Assembly (NCBI RefSeq): GCF_011047135.1
Contig: NZ_CP049255.1
Location: 1,302,001 to 1,366,000, forward strand
Length of the DNA: 64,000 nt
From: Microbacterium endophyticum
GTDB taxonomy: Bacteria > Actinomycetota > Actinomycetes > Actinomycetales > Microbacteriaceae
Direction of reading: 5' to 3'
Part shown: positions 18,388 through 27,413 of the stretch, piece by piece
Position numbering within the stretch: position 1 is the stretch's first letter
Layout of the letters: each line of letters begins with the position of its first letter
Notes under the pieces: model-generated
Database searches by the model: none
The model's input: only the letters and a program-made list of their open reading frames with translations
Told to the model about the DNA's origin: nothing
Made by a program: the position numbers and the translations under genes

Positions 18388-19410
18388 CTAGCAGCCGCAG
18401 GACTCTCGCGCCACGAGGTTCACGGGCAGCGTGACGCGGGCGTCATCCTGCGCGATTGCTACCCCGGACACGATGTCGAACAGCCGTTCGGTCGCGAGCC
18501 GCGCCATGCGTTCCGCAGGCACGTGCATTGTGGTGATCGATGGGGTCGTGACTCGGCTCAGACCGAAATCGTCGAACCCAATGATCGAAATCTCTCGCGG
18601 TGCAGTGAGGCCGCGTTGCCGCAAGCGGGTCATAGCTCCGAAGGCCATCTCATCGTTGGCCGCGACCACACCATCGATTGCCGTGATGTCGCCGACGGCG
18701 TGCGCACCCGACTCTTCGCTGTAGTCACCAACGAGCAGAGAGCCCTCAACGCCGTGGGCCTCGATGGCGTCGAAAAAGCCATCGCGACGATCTATCGCGC
18801 TCTGATGGTCGAGGGGGCCGCTGATGTGAGCGAGCGTTCGACGCTGGTGAATCTGAATGAGGTGGGATGTCGCCTCGAATGCAGCCGCGCGATCATCGAC
18901 TCCCACGCTGACCGAATCGGGCAGATAGGGAAAATTCCCCAACAGCACCAGTGGCAGACCACTGTGAACCAAGCGCTCGATGTTGTCATCAGTGACCGCA
19001 GCGCTGGTCACAATCGCCCCATCCACCCGCCCCGACCGCATAACGCGCTCGTAGGCGGTCATACCGTGCGACTCATCCGGGTTGGTCGAGATGACAACCT
19101 GCGCGTCGTTGTGGTTGGCGACGGCAGTGACACCGGTCAACACGTGCATGAAGTAGCTGTGCCCGAACACATGCTGGCTGGTGTTGGGAACAATGAGCGC
19201 GACGGCGTCTGCCTTTTGTGCCCGAAGCGCGCGACCTGCCGAATTAGGGACGTAGCCGAGCTCTTCGGCAAAGCTCAACACCCGAGCCTTGGTTTCAGGG
19301 CCGATTCGAGGGTGATCACGCAACGCCATCGACACCGCGCTTACAGAGATACCGACTTCATTCGCGATGTCGCGGAGCGTCGCTCCCGCTGCCTTCGATG
19401 CAGATACCAC
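18388..19410 (-). CDS. LacI-family transcriptional regulator
   Basis: The 340-residue protein has an N-terminal LacI HTH (TLRDIANEVGISVSAVSMAL) followed by a periplasmic-binding-like effector domain with a FDDFGLSR motif near the end. I prefer the GTG at 19410, which has GAAGGAG five bases upstream; an ATG at 19449 would add 13 residues and places its start one base from the operator-like palindrome. It heads the same-strand sugar operon, so autoregulation plus control of the importer and glycosidases by a sugar ligand is the simplest reading. Confidence 0.93.
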   Translation of the reverse strand: MVSASKAAGATLRDIANEVGISVSAVSMALRDHPRIGPETKARVLSFAEELGYVPNSAGRALRAQKADAVALIVPNTSQHVFGHSYFMHVLTGVTAVANHNDAQVVISTNPDESHGMTAYERVMRSGRVDGAIVTSAAVTDDNIERLVHSGLPLVLLGNFPYLPDSVSVGVDDRAAAFEATSHLIQIHQRRTLAHISGPLDHQSAIDRRDGFFDAIEAHGVEGSLLVGDYSEESGAHAVGDITAIDGVVAANDEMAFGAMTRLRQRGLTAPREISIIGFDDFGLSRVTTPSITTMHVPAERMARLATERLFDIVSGVAIAQDDARVTLPVNLVARESCGC

Positions 19411-19450
19411 CGTGTCTCCTTCGACATCGCATATCGTTTGCTCACACATG

Positions 19451-19468
19451 TGCTCAATCGTTTGAGCA
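19451..19468. promoter_or_regulatory. LacI-type operator palindrome upstream of the regulator gene
   Basis: TGCTCAATCGTTTGAGCA is a pseudo-palindrome: TGCTCAA/TTGAGCA arms are perfect and the centre is the CG pair usual for LacI-family operators. It lies 40 bases upstream of the GTG start. A related CG-centred element, CTTGAACGTTAAAG, is at 19520-19533 (12 of 14 symmetric). The second site could instead serve the divergent gene at 19659. Confidence 0.75.
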
Positions 19469-19658
19469 CATTAATTTTGGTCAGCTCAACTTTTAACGAA
19501 CTCAAGTGCGTTCGCATTGCTTGAACGTTAAAGCATGAACATAGCAACGAAAAGATCTGGCTGTCAACGCTAAGTTCCCGACACCGCCGCAAGAGAGCGT
19601 GCAAGTCCTTCTTGGACTCGCGATAGGAACGCCACCGCAAGCGTTCTACCCTGGAGCC

Positions 19659-20255
19659 ATGCCCCGTCTTCAAGCCGATGCCAACGTCGATCTCTGGGTC
19701 CCGGTTACGGGTTCATTTGGGCTGCGTGGTCGACGCCACCGCAAAGCAGCGATTCGGATGCTGATGAACCAGGGGGCGGGCCTTACTGGCGCAGCTCCGC
19801 GACCAGGTTCGGGTTTTGCCGCGTGGGCCGCGAGCCAGGCGACGCCCTTGCTACTGCGGAAAGCGGCGGGTCGAATTCTCGTGTGGGTCTGGAAAGCAGA
19901 GCCCGAGCAGATGGTCGCCATCGCTCAGCTTCAAGAGGCCACACCGCAAATGCGCACAGCGCGCGCGATGATGCCGATGGAGTATGACGACACCGAAGAT
20001 TTTCGGAACCCTCACCTCGGCACTGGGGAGAAGTTGGCCATGGAGCTTCCGAGTAAACCCGGCACCCCGCCCTTTGCCACATACACGTGGGATACCGGGA
20101 CGCACTTCGTGACCCTCACAGCTGTCGGCGGAGACCGGGAAAGATTCGGAATCGTGCTGAGGGGTGTGGACGACATCGCACGCACGTTGCGCATCGTTGA
20201 CGACATTGCCCTGCAAGGCGATCCGACGGTGCTGCGAATAAATCCCTCTGCGTGA
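19659..20255 (+). CDS. Hypothetical protein
   Basis: I do not recognise this 198-residue protein. It starts at an ATG with GGAG close upstream. An N-terminal beta-rich stretch (VDLWVPVTGSFGLRGRRHR) is followed by an Ala/Arg-rich middle and a C-terminal part rich in beta-strand-like segments (FATYTWDTGTHFVTLTAVGG). There is no signal peptide or membrane span. It stands alone between the LacI control region and the DUF6325-like gene. The family could be an immunity- or sensor-type protein, but nothing in it decides this. Confidence 0.6.
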   Translation: MPRLQADANVDLWVPVTGSFGLRGRRHRKAAIRMLMNQGAGLTGAAPRPGSGFAAWAASQATPLLLRKAAGRILVWVWKAEPEQMVAIAQLQEATPQMRTARAMMPMEYDDTEDFRNPHLGTGEKLAMELPSKPGTPPFATYTWDTGTHFVTLTAVGGDRERFGIVLRGVDDIARTLRIVDDIALQGDPTVLRINPSA

Positions 20256-20307
20256 AGCGCCGCGGCGTGGCATTCTTTGTGTTGAATAACGCACTGAAAG
20301 GACCCTC

Positions 20308-20739
20308 GTGGCCGAATTCGAGTACGGACCCGTCGAACTTCACCTGATCGGTTTCGAGGGTGACCGCCCCGCGCCCGGGGTCATCGCCGCCATCACAGAT
20401 CTGATTGATTCGGGCCTTGTTCGCCTACTGGACTTCATTATTGTGTCGAAGTCTGAGGATGGCGAAGTAACCGCGATTGAGATCGAAGACGACACAGATC
20501 GGTACGGGTTCGGTGGAGTCGAACTCGCTGAGATCGGTATTGCCGGCACTGAAGACATTGAAGAGTTGGCGGCCATGATTCCGGCTGGCTCATCAGCGGC
20601 CGTCGTCGCCTACGAAATGGCGTGGGCAAAACGGCTCGCCGAGACGTTCGCAGCGTCGGGTAGCGTGCTGCTCCATAGCGAACGAATCCCAGCCCCGGTC
20701 GTGAACGCGCTGCTCGAAGCAGCTCAGGAAGAGGAGTGA
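20308..20739 (+). CDS. DUF6325-like protein
   Basis: The 143-residue acidic protein starts at a GTG with GAAAGGA upstream. It resembles DUF6325 (formerly DUF1269-like) proteins: a GPVELHLIGFEG start, a VRLLDFIIVSK strand and an Ala-rich C-terminal helix with an ALLEAAQ ending. Function is unknown. The SHOCT-domain gene begins four bases after its stop, and the pair DUF6325 + SHOCT recurs in actinobacteria, which suggests they act together, possibly at the membrane. Confidence 0.8.
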   Translation: MAEFEYGPVELHLIGFEGDRPAPGVIAAITDLIDSGLVRLLDFIIVSKSEDGEVTAIEIEDDTDRYGFGGVELAEIGIAGTEDIEELAAMIPAGSSAAVVAYEMAWAKRLAETFAASGSVLLHSERIPAPVVNALLEAAQEEE

Positions 20740-20743
20740 TCGC

Positions 20744-21076
20744 ATGATTCGCAGAATGGGACGCCCGGGTCTGCTCGGCCTCGCGGCGCGCACAGCGGTT
20801 GTGGCTGGTACGGCGAATGCTGTCTCGGGTGGCATGCGCCGATCACAGGAGAATCGCTCGATGCAACAGCAGCAGGCAGAAGCATACGAAGCGCAACAGC
20901 AACAGGCCGCGATGCAGGCCGCCGCGGCACAGGCCGTCGCACAGCAGCAGCCGGTAGCTCCCGCGGCTCCTGCTCTCGATCTCGTCGCCGAGATCCAAAA
21001 GCTTGCCGCTCTGAAGGATGCCGGAGTTCTCGACGATGCTGAGTTCGCAGCAGCTAAGGCGAAGCTCCTGAGCTAG
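20744..21076 (+). CDS. SHOCT-domain protein
   Basis: The 110-residue protein has a basic, Gly/Ala-rich N-terminus, a Gln/Ala-rich middle (about residues 40-72) and a C-terminal SHOCT domain (IQKLAALKDAGVLDDAEFAAAK, split here at residues 84-105). SHOCT is a short oligomerisation module. The gene is the middle one of a tight run, with the ClC channel gene starting three bases after its stop. Confidence 0.9.
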   Translation: MIRRMGRPGLLGLAARTAVVAGTANAVSGGMRRSQENRSMQQQQAEAYEAQQQQAAMQAAAAQAVAQQQPVAPAAPALDLVAEIQKLAALKDAGVLDDAEFAAAKAKLLS

Positions 21077-21079
21077 ACA

Positions 21080-22381
21080 ATGTCCCAGATTTCAGGAGAC
21101 ACACCCGACGGCGTACTTCGCACAAGGCAGCTGCTCCAGCTGTCGCTGCCTGCACTACTGATTGGCGTGGCATCCGCCCTTACCCTGTGGTTGCTTGAAG
21201 AACTGGCGCATCTGTTGCAACAGGTGTGGTGGGAGACGCTGCCAGGCGCCCTGGGGGTCGACCCAGCTGGTTGGTGGGTCGTTCTCGTCCTCACCCTGAC
21301 GGGCGCAGCAGTCGGTCTCGTCGTGTGGCTGGTCCCGGGCCACGGCGGAACCGACTCGGCAACGACCGAGCTTGTCGCGCCCACCCTGCCGGTGTCAGCG
21401 CTGCCGAGCGTCGCACTCGTGGTTGTGCTTGCCCTCGCTGGCGGCGTAAGCCTTGGACCTGAAAGCCCCATCATCGCCATCAATACCGCGATCGCTGTCG
21501 CGGTCGTCGCACGACTGTGGCGGGCGGTTCCCACGGAGCTCGTTGTTGTCCTCGCGGCCGCCGGCACAATCGGGGCACTGTTTGGCACGCCGGTCGCTGC
21601 CGCACTCGTCTTCACTGGGATTCTTGCCGCGACGAAGGCGCCGGGCTCGCTGTGGGACAAGCTGTTTTTGCCGCTTGTCGCCGCGGGAGTGGGAAGCGTA
21701 GTGGCGTCTATGGTCGGTGGCGGAATCTCCATGACGGCCGGAATTCCCGCTTACCGGCCCGAAAACCCTGCCCTCGAAGCTCTCTGGGGTGTTGGCGTTG
21801 CTTGTGCGGCCGCGGCCCTCGCGCTCGTGGGTGTAGCTGTCTTTCCTCACCTGCATCGCCTGTTTCGACGGCTGGGAAACCCGGTCATCTATACGACGCT
21901 CGGCGGACTCATCTTGGGACTGCTCGGGCTTGTGGGCGGGCCCCTCACACTGTTCAAAGGGCTCGAACAGTCGGCAGAATTGCTGACGAACCCGGATGCC
22001 TACAGCCCAGCGCAGCTCGCAGTGATCACCGTCGTCAAACTCGCAGCGCTTGTCGTCGCTGCAGCTGCAGGTTTTCGCGGCGGAAGAATTTTTCCCGCTG
22101 TCTTCATCGGTGTTGCGCTCGGGACGCTCGCCCATGCCCTCATTCCGTCGCTCCCGCTCGGCCTTGCTGTCGCCTGCGGTGTGCTGGGACTCACGCTTGC
22201 AGTTTCACGGGATGGCTGGATCGCACTGTTCATCGCGGTCGCAATCTCTGGTGACATCACGCTGCTGCCCGTGATGTGCGTTGTGATCTTGCCAACGTGG
22301 CTCATCGTGCGTGTTGCCCCGGAAATGATCGTGCATCCTAAAAAGTCCGAAGCTTCGGGCACGCTTCCCGCAAGCGCCTAA
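21080..22381 (+). CDS. ClC-family chloride channel / antiporter
   Basis: This 433-residue protein has about ten hydrophobic segments. The ClC motif normally written GREGP appears as GPESP near residue 127, keeping the gating-type Glu. The later stretch GFRGGRIFPAVFIG (about 330-343) matches the second conserved anion-binding region (GxFxP type). It is expected in the cytoplasmic membrane exchanging Cl- for H+ or conducting Cl-. It runs in one unit with the DUF6325-like and SHOCT genes, and its stop overlaps the convergent ABC exporter gene by four bases. Confidence 0.88.
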   Translation: MSQISGDTPDGVLRTRQLLQLSLPALLIGVASALTLWLLEELAHLLQQVWWETLPGALGVDPAGWWVVLVLTLTGAAVGLVVWLVPGHGGTDSATTELVAPTLPVSALPSVALVVVLALAGGVSLGPESPIIAINTAIAVAVVARLWRAVPTELVVVLAAAGTIGALFGTPVAAALVFTGILAATKAPGSLWDKLFLPLVAAGVGSVVASMVGGGISMTAGIPAYRPENPALEALWGVGVACAAAALALVGVAVFPHLHRLFRRLGNPVIYTTLGGLILGLLGLVGGPLTLFKGLEQSAELLTNPDAYSPAQLAVITVVKLAALVVAAAAGFRGGRIFPAVFIGVALGTLAHALIPSLPLGLAVACGVLGLTLAVSRDGWIALFIAVAISGDITLLPVMCVVILPTWLIVRVAPEMIVHPKKSEASGTLPASA

Positions 22382-24408
22382 CTCTCAGGCGCAGTTGCGT
22401 CTTCGGGCGCAATGGCGTCGGGTTCGGTTGCGGCGTGCTCGAACTGCGACTGGTACAACCGCCAGTACGCGCCTTTTTTCGCGATGAGGTCGTTGTGACT
22501 GCCTTTTTCAACGATGTCACCATGCTCCATCACAAGGATGAGGTCAGCGTCACGAATCGTCGATAGTCGGTGAGCAACGACAAACGAAGTACGGCCTTCC
22601 CGAAGCGCTGCCATCGCGTGCTGCAGAAGCAACTCGGTACGGGTGTCGACCGAGGACGTCGCCTCATCCAAGATGAGCACAGCAGGCTGAGCCACGAACG
22701 CACGAGCGATGGTGATGAGCTGCTTCTCACCCGCTGAGACGTTCGCCGCGTCTTCGTCAAGCACAGTGTCGTAGCCCTCGGGCAACGAGTGCACGAACCG
22801 GTCGACGCGAGTCGCGTTCGCCGCGTCGGTTATCTCTTCGTCGGTGGCAGATTCACGGCCGTATCGAATGTTGTCACGGATCGTGCCGGCGAAAAGCCAC
22901 GGATCCTGCAGCACCATTCCGGTGCGCGATCGCACGTCGTCTCGCGACAACTCGGCGATGTCTTGACCGTCAAGCAGAATGCGTCCGCCATCGAGTTCGT
23001 AGAACCGCATGATGAGGTTGACGAGAGTGGTCTTTCCCGCACCAGTCGGCCCCACAATTGCGACAGTTTGACCCGGCTCCACGCGGAACGAGAGGTCGGA
23101 AATAAGCGGCTTGTCAGGAGAATACGAGAACTGCACGTTTTCGAATTCGATGACGCCAGGCCCACGAACGAGCGCCGGAGCGTCATCAGCATCCGGGTCC
23201 TGTTCGTCGGCGTCCAACAATTCGAAGACACGCTCAGCGGATGCTGTTCCCGACTGGATAACGGCTGCCATCCCGCCGAGCTCGGAGAGCGGCTGGGTGA
23301 ACTGCTGGGAGTACTGGATGAAAGCCTGCACATCACCGAGACGGAGATTTCCACTGGCCACCATGAGACCGCCAAGAACGGCGATGCCGACGTAGGTGAG
23401 GTTTCCGATGAACATCATGCCGGGCATGATGATCCCCGACAGAAACTGTGCCTTGAACGCAGCCTGGTAGAGGTCTTCGTTTTCTTCCTGGAACTTCTCG
23501 CGTGAGTCGTGCTCGCGCCCGAACACCTTGACGAGCGCGTGTCCCGAGAACGACTCCTCGACGCGGGCGTTGAGACGACCCACTTTTTTCCACTGGACGC
23601 CGAATGCCTTCTGCGAGCGCGGGCCGATGACACCGAATATGACCGCCATCAAAGGCAACGACACCAGCGCAACAATCGCGAGTTGCCATGAGATCGAGAA
23701 CATCATGATGAGCACGCCGAAGACAGTGAGTACCGACGTCACGACCGTCGACAGCGACTGCTGCATGGTCTGCGTGATGTTGTCGATGTCATTGGTGACG
23801 CGCGAAATCAACTCGCCGCGCTGTACTCGATCAAAATACGCCAGCGGCAATCGGTTGAGCTTTGCTTCAACCGATTCACGCAAGCGCCACATCGTGCGCA
23901 CCATGATGATGTTGATGACAAACCCTTGGACCCAACTGAGGATTGATGATCCGACATAAATAGCGAGTGCGGCGACGATGACCACGCGCAGCCGATCGAA
24001 ATCGACGCCGGCGCCAACGACGAAGTCATTCATCGCCGCCACGACGTTAGCCATGTCTCCCTGGCCCGCCGCCTGTAGTGCTGCGACGACCTCTGCCTGA
24101 CTGGTGCCCGCGGGGAACTGTGCCCCGAGCGTCGCCGAGGTGACGCCCTCAAAGATGATGTTGGTTGCCTCACCGAGCACCCGGGGAGCAATGACCGCGA
24201 GCACGACGCCTAAAGCTCCCAGGAACGAAACGAAAATGAACGCGCCGGCGTAGGGCCCCAGGAGACCGACGAGTCGAGCAAAGCTGGCGCCGAAGTTTGC
24301 AGCCTTGCCGGGCTTTACGCTGTCCCAATCCCCGGATGTCTGGCGAGCCTGTTCGGCAAGCTCGAGTTCGAGTCGTTCTTCTTCCGTCCGCATGTCGGGT
24401 GAACTCAT
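22378..24408 (-). CDS. Heterodimeric ABC exporter subunit (catalytically complete NBD)
   Basis: The protein has 676 residues: an extended N-terminal cytosolic part, six membrane segments with a large insertion between the first two (about 80-165), then an ABC domain. The domain has Walker A GPTGAGKTT, signature VSAGEKQ and Walker B LILDEATS with the catalytic Glu. It overlaps its partner gene by four bases. With the partner's degenerate site it fits the TM287/288- or TmrAB-type heterodimeric multidrug exporters. Substrate unknown. Confidence 0.93.
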   Translation of the reverse strand: MSSPDMRTEEERLELELAEQARQTSGDWDSVKPGKAANFGASFARLVGLLGPYAGAFIFVSFLGALGVVLAVIAPRVLGEATNIIFEGVTSATLGAQFPAGTSQAEVVAALQAAGQGDMANVVAAMNDFVVGAGVDFDRLRVVIVAALAIYVGSSILSWVQGFVINIIMVRTMWRLRESVEAKLNRLPLAYFDRVQRGELISRVTNDIDNITQTMQQSLSTVVTSVLTVFGVLIMMFSISWQLAIVALVSLPLMAVIFGVIGPRSQKAFGVQWKKVGRLNARVEESFSGHALVKVFGREHDSREKFQEENEDLYQAAFKAQFLSGIIMPGMMFIGNLTYVGIAVLGGLMVASGNLRLGDVQAFIQYSQQFTQPLSELGGMAAVIQSGTASAERVFELLDADEQDPDADDAPALVRGPGVIEFENVQFSYSPDKPLISDLSFRVEPGQTVAIVGPTGAGKTTLVNLIMRFYELDGGRILLDGQDIAELSRDDVRSRTGMVLQDPWLFAGTIRDNIRYGRESATDEEITDAANATRVDRFVHSLPEGYDTVLDEDAANVSAGEKQLITIARAFVAQPAVLILDEATSSVDTRTELLLQHAMAALREGRTSFVVAHRLSTIRDADLILVMEHGDIVEKGSHNDLIAKKGAYWRLYQSQFEHAATEPDAIAPEDATAPES

Positions 24409-26132
24409 GCTTCGACTCCCAACTGCGATTCGACGATTTCTCGGTACGTCGTGTTGGTTGCGAGCAACTGCTCGTGAGTACCGACCCCGACCATGCGGCC
24501 CGCATCAAGAACCACGATGCGGTCTGCATCGGTGATCGTCGATACCCGCTGGGCGACGACAATTTTGGTGACGTCGGGGAGTTCACGCCACAGCGCCTGC
24601 CGCAGCCGTGCGTCGGTCGTGAGGTCGAGCGCCGAAAACGAGTCGTCGAAAACCAGCACGTCGGGCTGGCGCACAATCGCACGCGCGATCGCCAAGCGCT
24701 GCCGTTGTCCGCCGGAGACGTTCGTGCCTCCCTGCGAGATTCGAGCGTTCAAGCCGCCTTCCATCTCGTCGACGAAGTCCCGTCCCTGTGCGATTTCGAG
24801 AGCGTGCCAGAGCTCATCGTCGGTAGCGGCTTCCCGGCCGAAGCGAAGGTTTGAGGCGACGGTGCCCGTAAAGAGGAAGGGCCGCTGGGGCACCAGTCCG
24901 ATGCCTTCCCACATTCGGTCGAGGTCCGCTTGACGCACGTCGACCCCGCCCACCGATACCGCCCCTGCGGTGACGTCGAAAAGTCTGGGGATGAGCGAGA
25001 CCAGCGTGGTCTTGCCAGAACCGGTAGAGCCGACAACCGCCACAGTTTCGCCTCGCGCCGCTTCGAAATCGATGCCTTGCAAGACAGGCTTCTCTGCTCC
25101 GGGATAGCTGAATGCGACGTCCGCGAACCGAATAGCCCCGGGGGTCGGAAAGTCAGATACCGGATCTTCGGGCTTCACGAGTGTCGACTCACTTGCCAGC
25201 ACCTCGCTGATGCGTTCTGCCGAGACGGCAGCGCGCGGAATCATGATTGCCATGAAGCTCGCCATGAGCACGCCGGTCATGATGAGCCCGACGTACTGCA
25301 TGAAGGCGAACAGCGTGCCGATTTCGACGGTGCCTTCGTTCACTTGTATTCCGCCGAACCAGATCACGCCGACAACGGTGACGTTGAGCACGAGCATCGC
25401 GAGCGGAAAGAGCAGCACGAACAGCGACCCGACCTTGCGGCCGACGACTCGAATGTCGGTGTTCGCGACACGAAAACGCTCTTCTTCGATGTCTTCGCGC
25501 ACAAAAGCGCGCACAACTCGCACCCCGGTGAGCTGCTCACGAAGAACACGGTTGACGGCATCCAACTTCTTCTGAAATTTGCGGAACAACGGAACCATGC
25601 GGCTGATGATGAGTCCGGCGATCACGAGCAGGGTCGGCACAGAGACGCCGATCAACCAGCTGAGCCCCACGTCTTGCTGCAGTGCCATCACGATGCCGCC
25701 GATCGCCAACAACGGTGCGTTGATGAGCATGGTCGATGCCATCATGGCGAGCATCTGCACTTGCTGTACGTCATTTGTATTGCGCGTGATGAGCGACCCT
25801 GGCCCGAAAGTCGATACTTCTCGCTCGGAGAAACCGCTCACTTTTTCGTAGACATCTCGGCGAATGTCTCGCCCCGCGGCCATCGACGCCCGGGCGGCGA
25901 AGTAGGTCGCGATGATAGATGCCGTGATCTGCCCCAGCGAGATCGTCAGCATGATGCTGCCTGTTGACCAGATATAGGCTGTGTCGCCCTGGGCGACACC
26001 CTGATCGATGATGTTGGCGTTCAACCGCGGCAGGTAGAGGGACGCCATCGCTGCGATGAATTGGAATGCCAGCACGCCCACGAGGAGCCAGCGGTACCCC
26101 TTGAGGTAGCGATAGAGAATTTTTCCGAGCAC
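24405..26132 (-). CDS. Heterodimeric ABC exporter subunit (degenerate catalytic site)
   Basis: This 575-residue half-transporter has six membrane segments and an ABC domain: Walker A GSTGSGKTT, signature VSGGQRQR. Its Walker B reads VLVFDDSFSALD, with Asp in place of the catalytic Glu. This is the usual mark of the non-hydrolysing site in heterodimeric exporters. It is translated just ahead of its partner with a four-base overlap. Upstream lie the K+ channel gene (nine bases away) and the heat-shock operon, so heat-shock read-through is possible. Confidence 0.93.
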   Translation of the reverse strand: MLGKILYRYLKGYRWLLVGVLAFQFIAAMASLYLPRLNANIIDQGVAQGDTAYIWSTGSIMLTISLGQITASIIATYFAARASMAAGRDIRRDVYEKVSGFSEREVSTFGPGSLITRNTNDVQQVQMLAMMASTMLINAPLLAIGGIVMALQQDVGLSWLIGVSVPTLLVIAGLIISRMVPLFRKFQKKLDAVNRVLREQLTGVRVVRAFVREDIEEERFRVANTDIRVVGRKVGSLFVLLFPLAMLVLNVTVVGVIWFGGIQVNEGTVEIGTLFAFMQYVGLIMTGVLMASFMAIMIPRAAVSAERISEVLASESTLVKPEDPVSDFPTPGAIRFADVAFSYPGAEKPVLQGIDFEAARGETVAVVGSTGSGKTTLVSLIPRLFDVTAGAVSVGGVDVRQADLDRMWEGIGLVPQRPFLFTGTVASNLRFGREAATDDELWHALEIAQGRDFVDEMEGGLNARISQGGTNVSGGQRQRLAIARAIVRQPDVLVFDDSFSALDLTTDARLRQALWRELPDVTKIVVAQRVSTITDADRIVVLDAGRMVGVGTHEQLLATNTTYREIVESQLGVEA

Positions 26133-26141
26133 ACGCTCAGA

Positions 26142-26891
26142 CTAGAGCGGACCGCCGACATTCGGGAGACCACGGCTCTCGCTCGGCCGAGGCAACCGGG
26201 CGTCGAGTTCGGCAGTGAGCCGCTCAACATCTGCGCGGGTCGCTGCGCGCTGCTCCTGGTGTCCACGGGTAACGCGGTCAATCACCCACGACGAGAAGGT
26301 TGCGGTGATGAGACCCACAAGCACAACACCGCCGAGCATGAGGCCGATGGCGATTGCGCGGCCTGGCACAGTGACCGGTACGAAGTCGCCGTAACCGACG
26401 GTTGTCACTGTGCAAAAAGCCCACCAAATCGCGTCGCCGAAGCTCCGGATGTTGCCCCCAGCCGCGTAGCGCTCAACCTCGAGCACTGAAAGCGCAGCAA
26501 TCCAAATAAGCAGCAGCGCGGCTCCGATACCGTAGATCAGCATGCGCGCACGAAGATTCGCTCCGGCGCTTTCTTTTGCACCCTGCGGGCGAATGAAAAC
26601 ACTGAGCAGGCGCACCGGGCGCAGCATTGGCACGAGTACGGCAGCGAGGTCGAACAGATGCTTTCGGAACCATTCGCCCTTGGGGTGCGCAAGGCTCAGT
26701 CGCACGACGTAGTCAACGACGAACGCAACCCAGGTCGCAAAAATGACCGTCGAAGCGATGATGCGCGCAGTGCCCGTGTACTCGAGCGTGACCTGCGCCG
26801 TATAGACGACGAGAAAGACGAGGGCTGCGGCGGTCAGCGGCCACCGGGTGAGGGTCTCCCACCGTTGCATCGCTTTTTCGTTACGCGACAT
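26142..26891 (-). CDS. Voltage-gated-type potassium channel
   Basis: The 249-residue membrane protein contains the K+ selectivity filter TVGYGD (residues 164-169) between a fifth and sixth membrane segment. Earlier hydrophobic segments (17-35, 45-65, 78-100, 117-137) give the six-span plan of small Kv-type channels; a basic segment (RPVRLLSVFIRP) stands where S4 would be. The chosen ATG has GGGGAG upstream and overlaps the end of hspR; longer upstream frames are shadow sequence. It sits between hspR and the ABC exporter on the same strand. Confidence 0.9.
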   Translation of the reverse strand: MSRNEKAMQRWETLTRWPLTAAALVFLVVYTAQVTLEYTGTARIIASTVIFATWVAFVVDYVVRLSLAHPKGEWFRKHLFDLAAVLVPMLRPVRLLSVFIRPQGAKESAGANLRARMLIYGIGAALLLIWIAALSVLEVERYAAGGNIRSFGDAIWWAFCTVTTVGYGDFVPVTVPGRAIAIGLMLGGVVLVGLITATFSSWVIDRVTRGHQEQRAATRADVERLTAELDARLPRPSESRGLPNVGGPL

Positions 26892-26931
26892 GAGTGGAAC
26901 TCCCCGGCTGTTGGCGCTGCTACGTCTATTC

Positions 26932-27372
26932 TTAGCGCTCGAGCTCGCCACCGCGCGGACGCCACACCACGATCTCAGTGGCACGGCGCATGCGTGTTCC
27001 ATGCCGGAGGCGCACAACAGATCCGGTGGCCCCGGCCGCGAACACGCGCGCACCGGGCCGATTCTCGAGTTCACTCGCGACGCGCTGTTCGAGCTCTCTC
27101 ACCTGACGGTCGAGATTTCGCACTCGATCTTCAAGTTCGAGGATGCGGGCGATAGCCGGGAGGCTCATGCCTTCGGCAGAAAGCCTCCCGACCTCACGCA
27201 ACTGCGCGATATGGCGTACCGAATATCGACGCGAGCCGCCTTTGGTGCGCGCGGGAACGACGAGACCGATGCGGTCGTATTGACGGAGCGTTTGCGGGTG
27301 CATGTTCGCAAGCTCTGCCGCCGTAGCGATGGCGAAGATAGGTGCGTCTTCATCAATCGTGTCTTCCGACAT
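26932..27372 (-). CDS. hspR: Heat-shock repressor HspR (MerR family)
   Basis: The 146-residue protein has a MerR-type winged helix (AAELANMHPQTLRQYDRIGL, then RYSVRHIAQL), followed by a coiled-coil region (about 85-110). It is the last gene of the dnaK-grpE-dnaJ-hspR set, the standard actinobacterial arrangement. HspR with DnaK as co-repressor binds HAIR boxes; these are present upstream of dnaK and clpB in this window. Confidence 0.95.
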   Translation of the reverse strand: MSEDTIDEDAPIFAIATAAELANMHPQTLRQYDRIGLVVPARTKGGSRRYSVRHIAQLREVGRLSAEGMSLPAIARILELEDRVRNLDRQVRELEQRVASELENRPGARVFAAGATGSVVRLRHGTRMRRATEIVVWRPRGGELER

Positions 27373-27413
27373 TCACTATCGCCTCCCGTCATCCCTCGTC
27401 AGCTGTGGTGGAG

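Noticed and set aside
10555..19647. Shared 16-base stretch CCACCGCAAGCGTTCT (10555-10570 and 19632-19647)
   Set aside because: Two copies with no structural context; probably chance in a GC-rich genome.
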